Of a DNA stretch of 20,684 nucleotides, positions 1 through 6,872 are shown in pieces. A program made the position numbers and the translations under genes. Position 1 is the first letter of the stretch; every line of letters begins with the position of its first letter. Source of the DNA: JBMNTQ01 sp050945815 (lineage in GTDB: Bacteria; Bacillota; Clostridia; Christensenellales; JBMNTQ01); the NCBI GenBank assembly GCA_050945815.1, contig JBMNTQ010000015.1:1-20684 (forward strand), read 5' to 3'. The notes below the pieces were generated by a model. That model ran no database searches and was not told the DNA's origin. It saw nothing but the letters and a program-made list of their open reading frames with translations.

Positions 1-574
1 GCAATTGTTTTACGGTATAATCTTTTTGTTCGGGCGTGTCTGCTGAGGACAGGTGGGTAAAAATGCCGTCGCTGCGCAGATTGGTCAAGGCTGCAATTTG
101 CTGAGCTTCCAATGCGGCAGCGGGCAGGTCCTGTTCGCGTTGGCACTGAATGCCCAGGCGGGACATGCCGGTGTCGATTTTGATGTGGACAGGCAGGACA
201 ACGTTTGCCTGTTCCGCTTCACGGCTTAGCGCCGCTGCCGCTTCATACCCGGTTACCGTTTGGATGATGCGGCGGTCGGCCAGCAGTTGGGCAAGGGAGG
301 CCGGACAAGGCCCCAGTATGAGCAGGGGAAGCGAGATTCCGGCGTCACGCAGTTCTATGGCTTCTTCTATGCAGGAGACGGCAAGAGCGTCGGCTCCGTT
401 GGCTTCCAAAAAACGGGATACTGGTATGGCGCCGTGGCCATAGGCGTTGGCTTTGACTACGCACATCACCTTTTTGCCGGTTTGTTTGGCAACGCCGAGG
501 TTGCTTTTCAGGGCGGCAAGATCGATTTCGACCCAGGTGCGGGCTGTATCGGGAATGGTATTTTTGTGATTCAT
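1..574 (-). CDS. alr: Alanine racemase, N-terminal part (gene runs off the window)
   Basis: PLP-dependent interconversion of L- and D-alanine in the cytoplasm, supplying D-Ala for peptidoglycan; spore formers may also use such enzymes in spores. The visible 191 codons carry the family's N-terminal barrel. The PLP-lysine motif VVKANAYGHG is at residues 39-48, with Lys41 as the cofactor lysine. The segment KIDTGMSRLG follows further on, and WVEIDLAAL at 14-22 is the usual family start. The ATG at 574 is preceded by AAAGG at a 10-base spacing and by a near-perfect sigma-A promoter. The C-terminal half, including the catalytic tyrosine, lies outside the window. Motif identity is strong; whether this is a housekeeping or spore paralogue cannot be told. 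Confidence 0.95.
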   Translation of the reverse strand, partial: MNHKNTIPDTARTWVEIDLAALKSNLGVAKQTGKKVMCVVKANAYGHGAIPVSRFLEANGADALAVSCIEEAIELRDAGISLPLLILGPCPASLAQLLADRRIIQTVTGYEAAAALSREAEQANVVLPVHIKIDTGMSRLGIQCQREQDLPAAALEAQQIAALTNLRSDGIFTHLSSADTPEQKDYTVKQL

Positions 575-633
575 ATCGATTACGACCTTTGCTGGATAAA
601 TTGGCGGGCAGTGCCTGCCTATAAAACGCTATT

Positions 634-662
634 ATTATATGCCAACCGCGGATTTTTTTCAA
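634..662 (-). promoter_or_regulatory. Sigma-A promoter for alr
   Basis: On the minus strand TTGAAA (657-662) and TATAAT (634-639) are separated by 17 bases. The -10 box lies 59 bases upstream of the alr ATG, giving a leader of about 50 bases. Confidence 0.75.
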
Positions 663-823
663 GGAAGGCCGTATTATTGCGCAGGCTGTATGTGCACGAG
701 GCAGCGATTCATGACCGGCGCTTTAAATTAAAAAATGGAAAAGTATGAAAGGATTACACCACATAAATTTTCTTTATAGAATAAAACTAAGAGTGAAATT
801 AAAATGATAGGAGCGGAAGTGAA

Positions 824-1042
824 ATGTCGAAACCTAAGAAACCTATGGTTCCTGAGAGCCGCGATTTTTTGAACCGGCTGAAAATGGAATGCGCTGAGGA
901 GTTGGGGCGCGTGCAATTTACCAAGGAGTATAACGACCATTATAAAGGTGACCTAAGTTCCCGCCAGAATGGCGAGGAAGGCGGCCCGATTGGCGGATTG
1001 ATGGTTAAGAAAATGATTGAATATGCGAAGAAAAACGGATAG
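824..1042 (+). CDS. Alpha/beta-type small acid-soluble spore protein (SASP)
   Basis: DNA-binding protein of the spore core that coats and protects DNA and is degraded to amino acids at germination. The 72 residues show both family signatures. The first is an N-terminal helix from VPESRDFLNRLKMECAEELG, where Met21-Glu22-Cys23-Ala24 matches the position of the germination-protease cut site (usually F/T-E-I-A). The second is the C-terminal block GDLSSRQNG followed by GGPIGG and MVKKMIEYA. The extra GPIGG spacer is, from memory, seen in clostridial members. The start has AGGAG (809-813) at a 10-base spacing. Forespore sigma-G would be expected to drive it, but I found no convincing sigma-G promoter in the 250 bases upstream. 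It shares a bidirectional terminator with rpsT and sits 0.5 kb from gpr, whose product should cleave it. Confidence 0.9.
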   Translation: MSKPKKPMVPESRDFLNRLKMECAEELGRVQFTKEYNDHYKGDLSSRQNGEEGGPIGGLMVKKMIEYAKKNG

Positions 1043-1077
1043 ACAGCGGGTTTAAAATTTGGATTCTGATGGCATAC

Positions 1078-1110
1078 AAAAAAGGCCCCACAACGAATGG
1101 GGCCAAATTT
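1078..1110. terminator. Bidirectional intrinsic terminator between the SASP gene and rpsT
   Basis: Perfect 7-bp GC-rich stem GGCCCCA (1084-1090) / TGGGGCC (1098-1104) with a 7-base loop. Six A's precede it (a U-tract for minus-strand rpsT) and a T-rich run follows (for the plus-strand SASP gene). It lies between the two convergent stop codons. Confidence 0.85.
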
Positions 1111-1139
1111 TTATGTAAGAGACGGCCAAAGCCATACCG

Positions 1140-1388
1140 CTATTTTGCGGAGAGCTGTTTTGCCAACTGGGACTTTTTACGGTTGGCGGCATTTTTATGG
1201 ATGACGCCTTTGGCAACGGCTTTGTCCACAGATTTTACAGCGGTTTTGAAGGAAGCCTGAGCGTCTTCGCCTTCCGCAACCTGGAACTTTTTGATATTGG
1301 TTTTCATAACCGATTTGATTATGGTGTTTTCTAAAGCTTGTTTTTGGGAAACAGCAACCCTCTTCTTTGCGGATTTAATATTCGGCAA
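1140..1388 (-). CDS. rpsT: 30S ribosomal protein S20
   Basis: Primary-binding protein of the small ribosomal subunit that contacts 16S rRNA. The basic helical sequence is typical: PNIKSAKKRV at the start, IKSVMKTNIKKF in the middle, and KAVAKGVIHKNAANRKKSQLAKQL at the end. With the TTG start at 1388 the protein is MPNIKSAKKRV..., 82 residues, the usual family beginning. The ATG nine bases upstream would add three residues (MNG) but lies only 3 bases from the GGGAG Shine-Dalgarno; the TTG has an 8-base spacing, so I prefer it. E. coli rpsT also uses a UUG start, linked to autoregulation. It is transcribed divergently from gpr. Confidence 0.95.
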   Translation of the reverse strand: MPNIKSAKKRVAVSQKQALENTIIKSVMKTNIKKFQVAEGEDAQASFKTAVKSVDKAVAKGVIHKNAANRKKSQLAKQLSAK

Positions 1389-1425
1389 ACCATTCACTCC
1401 CTGATTTTATTCATTAACAAATGAT

Positions 1426-1454
1426 ATATTATCACGAATAGGCCAAAGTGGCAA
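1426..1454 (-). promoter_or_regulatory. Probable sigma-A promoter for rpsT
   Basis: Minus-strand TTGCCA (1449-1454), 17-base spacer, TAATAT (1426-1431), 37 bases upstream of the TTG start. Confidence 0.55.
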
Positions 1455-1491
1455 GGTTTTTTTATTAGTATTTTTCTTATAAGCTGCTTGA

Positions 1492-1521
1492 GTATAGCAT
1501 TTTAGACGCTCACGCAGAATA
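1492..1521 (+). promoter_or_regulatory. Possible sigma-G/sigma-F type promoter for gpr
   Basis: GTATA (1492-1496) fits the forespore -35 consensus GHATR. It is followed after exactly 18 bases by CAGAATA (1515-1521), one mismatch from CATAATA. No sigma-A-like alternative stands out upstream of gpr, and gpr is a known forespore gene in Bacillus. The match is short and was found by eye. Confidence 0.35.
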
Positions 1522-1561
1522 ATGGAAGGACAAGTTCAGATTACGGAAAGGAGATAGGGCG

Positions 1562-2485
1562 ATGAGGGCGATTCGCACAGACCTTGCGGCCGAAGCGAGG
1601 GAAATTTACGGCAAGGATATAGATGGCGTTGAATCTTTTACGGAGCCGGGGGAGATACCGGTCAGCCGCGTGAAGATTATCAGCCGGGCTGGGGAGGAAG
1701 CCTTGGGTAAGGCTCAGGGGAACTATGTGACCATTGAGGCGAAAAGAATGAGGGAGCGAGATTCGGAGTATGAGCGGCAGTTGATGGAGATCTTGGCGCG
1801 GGAGATTCGCGCAGTTCTACCCCGGATGGGCAAGGGGGATGTTGTGATGGTGGTGGGGCTGGGGAACAGTGACATGACGCCGGACTCTTTGGGGCCGCGG
1901 GCGGTGAGCAAGGTTATGGTGACCCGGCATATTTTTGAATTTTTGCCGGAGCAGATTGACGAACGTTTGCGGCCGATTTGCGCTTTAAAGCCGGGGGTTT
2001 TGGGCATTACGGGCATTGAGACCCAGGAGATCATCAAAGGGGTGGTGGAGCGGGTGCAGCCTTGTGCGCTGGTGGTGGTGGATTCTTTGGCTGCCCGCCG
2101 GACCAGCAACATCAGCACGACGGTGCAGATCAGCGACGCGGGCATCAGCCCCGGGGCGGGTGTGGGCAACAAGCGTAAGTCTATCAATAGGCAGGAATTG
2201 GGGGTGCCGGTGATTGCTATAGGCGTGCCGATGGTTTCCTATGCATATACCATTGCGGTGGATGCTATGGGCAGCTTGGTCGAAGAATTGGGAATTGGCG
2301 GACAGGAGCAGAGAATTGAGGACGCTGCCGGCAAGGTGTTGGCGCAGGACAGCGGGGAGATGGTGGTGACGCCTAAAGAGATCGATGTGATTGTGGAGGA
2401 CGCCGCGAGAATTGTGGGAAATGGCATTAACCTTGCGTTGCATGATTCTATTTCCTTGGATGAAGTGAAGGAGTTTATGCATTAA
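1562..2485 (+). CDS. gpr: Germination protease GPR (peptidase family A25)
   Basis: Made in the forespore as a zymogen; starts degradation of alpha/beta SASPs in germinating spores. The 307 residues carry the full signature. RTDLA at 5-9 resembles a GPR cut site and is the likely self-processing point. VVGLGNSDMTPDSLGPRAV spans about 97-115. KPGVLGITGIETQEIIKGVV spans about 143-162. VVVDSLAAR is at 171-179, and ISDAGISPGAGVGNKRK at 190-206. Asp108 and Asp174, 66 residues apart, are the likely catalytic pair. The length is slightly short of the roughly 370 of Bacillus, mostly at the ends. AAAGGAG lies 8 bases before the ATG. Its substrate, the SASP gene, lies just upstream. Confidence 0.95.
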   Translation: MRAIRTDLAAEAREIYGKDIDGVESFTEPGEIPVSRVKIISRAGEEALGKAQGNYVTIEAKRMRERDSEYERQLMEILAREIRAVLPRMGKGDVVMVVGLGNSDMTPDSLGPRAVSKVMVTRHIFEFLPEQIDERLRPICALKPGVLGITGIETQEIIKGVVERVQPCALVVVDSLAARRTSNISTTVQISDAGISPGAGVGNKRKSINRQELGVPVIAIGVPMVSYAYTIAVDAMGSLVEELGIGGQEQRIEDAAGKVLAQDSGEMVVTPKEIDVIVEDAARIVGNGINLALHDSISLDEVKEFMH

Positions 2486-2567
2486 GACTGCGGATTCCAC
2501 TCAATTGGGAAACAGTGGGCTACCTTTGGCATATGCTGTAGTATTAAGGGCTAAGAGGTGGTTTTCA

Positions 2568-3467
2568 ATGAGTGCGCTTTATTATAATAAGTACATAGTG
2601 TTGAAGGGACGAGAAGGCGGCGGCGTGCTTGCAGTGGAGCAAAAGGATAATCGGATTACTATTGGCGTCAACGCTAAAAGCATGGATCATGCGGGGAAAT
2701 GGAAGCTTTTGTTGTTTAAAAGACCCCAAGTGTTTGTGGCGTTGCCTGTAGCGGGGCCGAAGGATACGTTGAGCGTGTCGAGGGGCCAGATTGATGAGGA
2801 TATTAAAGGGTTTTCGGGATTTGCTTTGGTTGCAGACGGAAAAGAATGGGATTTTTTAATGAAGGGCGAGACTCAGCCCTTCGATTGGGGATTGGCCCGG
2901 CAGAGCGTGGAGAGAAAGCTGAAAAAGAAAAGCGAGCGCGCGGGAGAACATACGGCGGATCAGGCTAAATTAGGGGAAATTACAACGCCTAGGCCTAAGC
3001 CTGCCATAGAGGTGGCGGCAGAAAACCAGGAAACAGGCACCCAATTAGAAAAGGCGAAGGAAGCGCCGAAAGCGAAGGCGGCCGGCAAGGGTGATGCAGA
3101 ACCTTTGCCGAGCGGTGAGCTAGGTGTGAAGAATGAGGGGTATGAGAGCTCTGGAAAAGGCCAGGAGGAGACAACGGGCAAGGGAAGCCGCAGCGATGAT
3201 GAATATGATATTTTCATAAAAAAATGGCCCCAATCCCGGTGGAAGAAGGTTTATTATCCAGGCACTGCGGAGCGCTATTATATATTGGGGGAGATTTATG
3301 AACGGGAAACCCTTAAAGCGCGCTGCTATGCTGTGCCTGGCTATCCTGTAGGTAACATTGGGCGCGGGGAAACATATATTGAAGAAAATGGAAAGGGCTA
3401 TTGGTTGATTTTCCAGAGCCCGTATGACGGGAAGATGATGGAGTCTTCCAAGCTGATGCAAGGATGA
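2568..3467 (+). CDS. Uncharacterised two-domain protein with charged linker
   Basis: I do not recognise this 299-residue protein. It has three parts. The N-terminal domain (about 1-115) is beta-rich, beginning MSALYYNKYIVLKGREGGG. A hydrophilic Lys/Glu/Ala/Gly-rich linker spans about 115-215. The C-terminal aromatic-rich domain (about 218-299) contains KKWPQSRWKKVYYPG, RYYILGEIYE, ARCYAVPGYPVGN and GYWLIFQSPYDG. There is no signal peptide or membrane segment, so it is probably cytosolic. The frame is open from 2505, but the ATG at 2568 has AGAGGTGG ending 6 bases upstream, while 2505 has no Shine-Dalgarno. It follows gpr by 82 bases and ends at a strong terminator. A sporulation role is only a guess from position. 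Confidence 0.75.
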   Translation: MSALYYNKYIVLKGREGGGVLAVEQKDNRITIGVNAKSMDHAGKWKLLLFKRPQVFVALPVAGPKDTLSVSRGQIDEDIKGFSGFALVADGKEWDFLMKGETQPFDWGLARQSVERKLKKKSERAGEHTADQAKLGEITTPRPKPAIEVAAENQETGTQLEKAKEAPKAKAAGKGDAEPLPSGELGVKNEGYESSGKGQEETTGKGSRSDDEYDIFIKKWPQSRWKKVYYPGTAERYYILGEIYERETLKARCYAVPGYPVGNIGRGETYIEENGKGYWLIFQSPYDGKMMESSKLMQG

Positions 3468-3520
3468 AGAGGGCGAAAAACTGATAATTTTTCGTGGATA
3501 TTGGGCGAAGCGAGTAAAGG

Positions 3521-3568
3521 GCAACCCGGCATGGCATGAAGTTAGGATGCAAGCGGCGGGTTGCTTTT
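3521..3568 (+). terminator. Intrinsic terminator after the uncharacterised gene
   Basis: Stem GCAACCCG (3521-3528) / CGGGTTGC (3557-3564) with an inner GCAT/ATGC pairing (3529-3532 with 3547-3550), followed by TTTTATTAT. It closes the gpr-side unit before the lspA promoter. Confidence 0.8.
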
Positions 3569-3647
3569 ATTATAAGCGAAAACCTGGAGAGATAGGGGGA
3601 GGGTAGGTACGAACTGAGGGCAGCCTGCAGGAAGACTGGAAATAAAA

Positions 3648-3678
3648 TTGCTAGGCTGAAGCAAAACTATGCTATAAT
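3648..3678 (+). promoter_or_regulatory. Extended -10 promoter for lspA
   Basis: Perfect TATAAT (3673-3678) preceded by TG at 3670-3671 (TGC TATAAT, extended -10). The best -35, TTGCTA (3648-3653), sits at a long 19-base spacing, which an extended -10 can tolerate. Confidence 0.65.
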
Positions 3679-3707
3679 GGCAAGGGGATTCTTTCAAGGA
3701 GGCGAAT

Positions 3708-4217
3708 ATGCTTGAAATTGCGCTTATTATTGGCGGAGTTGTTGTAGACCAACTATCCAAAATGGTTTTCACAAATATGCTGCAGTTCCCGGGGACGACA
3801 CAGCTTTTGATACCAGGCTTTTTGAACCTGACTTATGTTAAAAACTATGGGGCTGCATTTGGGATTTTACAGAATATGCAGTGGCTGTTGGCCATTGTGG
3901 CGCTGTTGGTTTGCGGGGTTGGGGCTTTTTATCTGCTGCGTAACAGGAACAACCCGATGCTGGTGCGGCTTTCTATTAGCCTGATTATTGCCGGTGGGCT
4001 GGGGAACCTTATTGACCGGGCTGTTTTGGGGTATGTGCGGGACTTTTTTGAATTTGCATTTGTGAGATTTTATATCTTCAATGTGGCGGATATATTTGTA
4101 ACGGTGGGTGCGGCTTTGCTGATTATCTACCTCGTGTTTTTGGAACGCAGGCGAGGCAAGCCGACGATTGTTGCTCGAGACGGCGTAAAAGACGGTGGAG
4201 AAAATGGACAGGCGTGA
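3708..4217 (+). CDS. lspA: Lipoprotein signal peptidase (signal peptidase II)
   Basis: Membrane aspartyl protease that removes signal peptides from diacylglyceryl-modified prolipoproteins. The 169 residues have four hydrophobic segments and all family motifs: DQLSK at 14-18, VKNYGAAFG at 44-52, GGLGNLIDR at 96-104, and FNVADIFVTVG at 124-134. The catalytic aspartates should be Asp103 and Asp128. AAGGAGG lies 5 bases before the ATG. The tail (about 148-169) is hydrophilic. The 3' end overlaps the next gene by 14 bases, implying translational coupling. In B. subtilis lspA is likewise followed by an rluD-family gene (ylyB) and then pyrR. Confidence 0.97.
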   Translation: MLEIALIIGGVVVDQLSKMVFTNMLQFPGTTQLLIPGFLNLTYVKNYGAAFGILQNMQWLLAIVALLVCGVGAFYLLRNRNNPMLVRLSISLIIAGGLGNLIDRAVLGYVRDFFEFAFVRFYIFNVADIFVTVGAALLIIYLVFLERRRGKPTIVARDGVKDGGENGQA

Positions 4218-5127
4218 GAGATTGGTGGCGAGGGAGGACGGTGAGCGGCTGGACGTGTTTTTGGCGCGGGAGTTGGGGCATACCCGTTCCTTTGTGCAGA
4301 ACCTGCTGGCGCGTTCTTGTGTATGCGTCGAGGACAAGCCGCGGCGGGCGAACTACCGCTTGAAGACCGGGCAGAGAATCGATGTCTTGATTCCTGCTCC
4401 GCGCGAGAGTAACCTTGAGGCGCAGGACATCGCTTTAGACATTGTCTACGAGGATCGTATGCTTGCCGTTGTTAATAAGCCTAAGGGGATGGTGGTGCAC
4501 CCGGCGGCTGGGAACCGGGACGGTACGCTGGTTAATGCTTTGTTGTACTGTATGCAGCTGTCCGGCATTAACGGGGAATTGCGGCCGGGGATCGTGCATC
4601 GGCTGGACAAGAATACCTCGGGGCTGTTGGTGGTGGCAAAATGCGATGAGGCGCACAGGAGCCTTGCGGCGCAGTTGAAGTCGCGTGCTATGGGGCGCAG
4701 CTATTTTGCCTTGGTGCAGGATAACATCAAGGAGGATGGGGGCATTGTCGACGCGCCTATCGGGCGGCATCCAAAGGAGCGCAAGAAGATGGCTGTGCTG
4801 CGGGAGGGCGGCCGGGAGGCTATTACGGAATTTCGGGTTTTGGAGCGTTTTGGCAGCGCTTGTTTGCTGGATATTTCTTTGAAGACCGGGCGCACCCACC
4901 AGATTCGCGTACATATGAGCTATATTCAGCATCCGATCATCGGGGATACGCTGTATGGCGGCCGGGAGGACTATGGGCTGTCGAGCCAGGCGCTGCACGC
5001 GCACAGGCTGGAGTTTAGCCATCCTTATACCGGTGAGTGGATGGAGTTTCATGCTGCGGCGCCGGCGGATTTTCAACATGCGCTGGATTTGATACGCAAA
5101 AAGGCGGCGCGGGAGGGTTTTTCTTGA
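4204..5127 (+). CDS. RluA/RluD-family rRNA pseudouridine synthase
   Basis: Converts specific uridines in RNA, most likely 23S rRNA, to pseudouridine. Residues about 14-65 form an S4-type RNA-binding domain (RLDVFLARELGHTRSFVQNLL and the following strands). The catalytic domain contains VVNKPKGMVVHP at 89-100 and the active-site motif GIVHRLDKNTSGLLVVAK, with catalytic Asp135. TGRTHQIRVHMSYIQHPIIG is the second RluA signature. The length of 307 is normal. The ATG at 4204 is chosen; an in-frame GTG at 4195 would add three residues and has a poorer Shine-Dalgarno. It overlaps lspA, and the orthologue in B. subtilis is ylyB. The exact target uridine cannot be inferred from the sequence. Confidence 0.95.
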   Translation: MDRRERLVAREDGERLDVFLARELGHTRSFVQNLLARSCVCVEDKPRRANYRLKTGQRIDVLIPAPRESNLEAQDIALDIVYEDRMLAVVNKPKGMVVHPAAGNRDGTLVNALLYCMQLSGINGELRPGIVHRLDKNTSGLLVVAKCDEAHRSLAAQLKSRAMGRSYFALVQDNIKEDGGIVDAPIGRHPKERKKMAVLREGGREAITEFRVLERFGSACLLDISLKTGRTHQIRVHMSYIQHPIIGDTLYGGREDYGLSSQALHAHRLEFSHPYTGEWMEFHAAAPADFQHALDLIRKKAAREGFS

Positions 5128-5150
5128 GGCGCTTGAGTTAGGAGATAAAA

Positions 5151-5237
5151 ATGGGCGGGAAAGCTGTTGGTTGCCGATTGGCAGGGATGGATTGGGCAGC
5201 AAAGAGATGGGGAAAACGGAGGTTGAGATATGTCTAG
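5151..5237 (+). CDS. Possible 28-codon small ORF ahead of the dioxygenase gene
   Basis: AGGAG (5140-5144) lies 6 bases before an ATG that opens a 28-residue frame, MGGKAVGCRLAGMDWAAK and a basic end. The stop lies 8 bases inside the next gene (ATG 5230). The good Shine-Dalgarno and overlapping stop/start would suit a coupling peptide. The composition is unremarkable and chance is a real possibility. Confidence 0.25.
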   Translation: MGGKAVGCRLAGMDWAAKRWGKRRLRYV

Positions 5238-6000
5238 AATGCCTGTGATATTTGTAGGACATGGTTCCCCGATGAATGCGATTGAAGATAACCACGATAC
5301 GAGGAACTGGCGGGAAATGGCGAAGAACATAGAAAAGCCTGTATCCATCGTATCAATTTCAGCCCATTGGTATACGAAGGGCACAAAGATTATGAACGAG
5401 GAAAACCCCAAAACTATCTATGATATGTATGGATTTCCTAAGGAGTTGTATGAGGTTCAATATACGATTCCCGGCAATCCAAAGCTTGCTGAACAGGCAA
5501 AAAAACTGATTAGCAAGCCGGCTGTGTTTGATCATTCTTGGGGCATTGATCATGGCACTTGGTCGGTGCTTGTCCATATGTATCCTAAGCGGGATATCCC
5601 TGTTTTTCAGATAAGTATTGATGCTGCGGCATCGCCGGAGGTTCATTATCAGATTGGCAGAGAGTTAAAATCGTTGAGAGATGAAGGCGTTCTTTTATTG
5701 GGTAGCGGGAATATTGTGCATAATCTTCGAATGGTGGATTGGGGCATGGCGGACAAGGGCTTTGATTGGGCGTATGAGTTTGATGATTTTATAAAAGAGA
5801 CTATTAAAAACAGAGATCATGAGACGATTATGAATTATTCGAGCTTGGGCCAAATAGCAGAATTGGCTGTGCCTATGCCGGACCATTTTAACCCGATCTT
5901 GTATGTCCTTGGAGCTTCCGACCAGGAGGATACGATATCCATCTATAATGGCCATTGTATGATGGGGTCGTTGTCGATGACGAGTTATCTTTTTTCATAA
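5230..6000 (+). CDS. DODA-type extradiol ring-opening dioxygenase family protein (YgiD-like)
   Basis: Member of the LigB/DODA superfamily, single-metal enzymes that open catechol-type rings; YgiD acts on DOPA in E. coli. The 256 residues match the family length. GHGSPMNAI at 10-18 (His11), SAHWYTKG at 44-51 (His46), DHSWGIDHGTWSVLVHMYP at 101-119, GSGNIVHNLR at 158-167 (His164) and a late PDHFNPILYVLGA supply the conserved metal and active-site histidines. GGAGG lies 7 bases before the ATG. The real substrate is unknown; strict anaerobes carrying this family may use it for something other than oxygen-dependent ring cleavage. It sits between the rluD-family gene and pyrR, where B. subtilis has no such gene. 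No clear terminator follows it. Confidence 0.88.
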   Translation: MSRMPVIFVGHGSPMNAIEDNHDTRNWREMAKNIEKPVSIVSISAHWYTKGTKIMNEENPKTIYDMYGFPKELYEVQYTIPGNPKLAEQAKKLISKPAVFDHSWGIDHGTWSVLVHMYPKRDIPVFQISIDAAASPEVHYQIGRELKSLRDEGVLLLGSGNIVHNLRMVDWGMADKGFDWAYEFDDFIKETIKNRDHETIMNYSSLGQIAELAVPMPDHFNPILYVLGASDQEDTISIYNGHCMMGSLSMTSYLFS

Positions 6001-6097
6001 GGGCAGCAGGCGCGATTGGGCCAGATTTTTTGTTTGATTCACTGCCGGATAGGCGGCTTTATGGATGGCTTGGCTCGGATGGGCGGGAAGAAAGGTA

Positions 6098-6126
6098 TGG
6101 ACAGGTTATCAAAGCTGTGCTATACT
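6098..6126 (+). promoter_or_regulatory. Sigma-A promoter of the pyr operon
   Basis: TGGACA (6098-6103), 17-base spacer, TATACT (6121-6126), with a TG dinucleotide at 6117-6118 just before the -10. Transcription should start near 6133, giving a leader of about 165 bases that contains the PyrR switch. Confidence 0.75.
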
Positions 6127-6141
6127 TCAAACAAATGAATC

Positions 6142-6221
6142 GGTGCCTTTAAATCGGTCCTGTGAGGCTGGTAAGGTGTAGGGGTTTTCATTCAGATTGA
6201 GCAATTACTCAACGCTTTGCC
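6142..6221 (+). promoter_or_regulatory. PyrR-binding attenuator leader (anti-antiterminator and antiterminator)
   Basis: The consensus PyrR target ARUCCNGNGAGGYU is matched by GGTCCTGTGAGGCT (6156-6169). It forms the upper stem-loop of an anti-antiterminator whose lower stem pairs CCTT (6146-6149) with AAGG (6173-6176). The 3' side, GGTAAGGTGT (6170-6179), can instead pair over 10 bp (three G-U) with ACGCTTTGCC (6212-6221), the 5' arm of the downstream terminator. All three mutually exclusive structures are therefore visible. By analogy with B. subtilis, PyrR plus UMP holds the anti-antiterminator and lets the terminator form. A small hairpin TTGAG/CTCAA sits in the antiterminator loop. Confidence 0.88.
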
Positions 6222-6256
6222 GCGCAGGATCTTTCAACGGGCAAAGTGTTTTTTTT
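6213..6256 (+). terminator. Attenuator terminator upstream of pyrR
   Basis: Stem CGCTTTGCC (6213-6221) / GGCAAAGTG (6240-6248, one G-U) with an 18-base loop, followed by eight T's (6249-6256). The 5' arm is shared with the antiterminator. Confidence 0.85.
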
Positions 6257-6297
6257 GTGTGTAGGAGCCAACTAGTTGGCGGAAAGTGAGGAGTCGG

Positions 6298-6834
6298 ATG
6301 CGGGCGAAAGCGATTATTATGGACGAGGGCGCCATCAGTCGGGCGTTGTATCGGATTGCCCACGAAATCATTGAGAAGAATGACGGCACCGAAGATTTGG
6401 CACTGATTGGCATTCAACGGCGGGGCGTTCCCCTGGCCCAGCGTATCAGGGATATTATCTTTGAAGTGAGCGGCGAGAAGGTTCCGCTGGGGATATTGGA
6501 CATCACTCTCTACCGGGATGATCTGTCTACTTTGAGTGAGCATCCCGTCATCAATGGTACGGACGTGCCGTTTCCGATTAACGGGAAAACCCTGATTCTC
6601 GTGGATGATGTATTATACACCGGGCGTACGGTACGGGCGGCGATGGACGCGCTGATTGACCTGGGCAGGCCGCAGGCGATTCGCTTTGCGGTGCTGGTGG
6701 ACCGAGGACATCGGGAGCTGCCCGTTCGGGCGGACTATGTGGGCAAGAACGCGCCTACCAGCAAAGACGAGTTTATTGCTGTACATGTGAAGGAGATTGA
6801 CGGGGATGAGCGGGTTGTGATTATGGAGAGATAG
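6298..6834 (+). CDS. pyrR: PyrR: pyrimidine operon RNA-binding attenuation protein / uracil phosphoribosyltransferase
   Basis: Binds pyr leader RNA when UMP is plentiful and causes premature termination; it often retains uracil phosphoribosyltransferase activity. The 178 residues align throughout with Bacillus PyrR from memory: KAIIMDEGAISRALYRIAHE at 4-23, DITLYRDDLS at 68-77, the PRPP motif LVDDVLYTGRTVRAAMDAL at 101-119, LVDRGHRELPVRADYVGKN, and PTSKDE near the end. The ATG at 6298 follows AGGAG with a short 4-base gap and matches the family N-terminus; an in-frame GTG at 6286 is the alternative. The gene lies directly behind a PyrR-responsive leader, so it is autoregulated. Confidence 0.97.
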   Translation: MRAKAIIMDEGAISRALYRIAHEIIEKNDGTEDLALIGIQRRGVPLAQRIRDIIFEVSGEKVPLGILDITLYRDDLSTLSEHPVINGTDVPFPINGKTLILVDDVLYTGRTVRAAMDALIDLGRPQAIRFAVLVDRGHRELPVRADYVGKNAPTSKDEFIAVHVKEIDGDERVVIMER

Positions 6835-6872
6835 CGCTGGAGTTTTTTATAAAAGAATGGAGCAGGCAGAAT

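Noticed and set aside
730..823. Sigma-G promoter for the SASP gene (GTATG at 743-747 with CATAAAT at 762-768)
   Set aside because: The spacer is only 14 bases instead of 17-18 and the -10 fits poorly.
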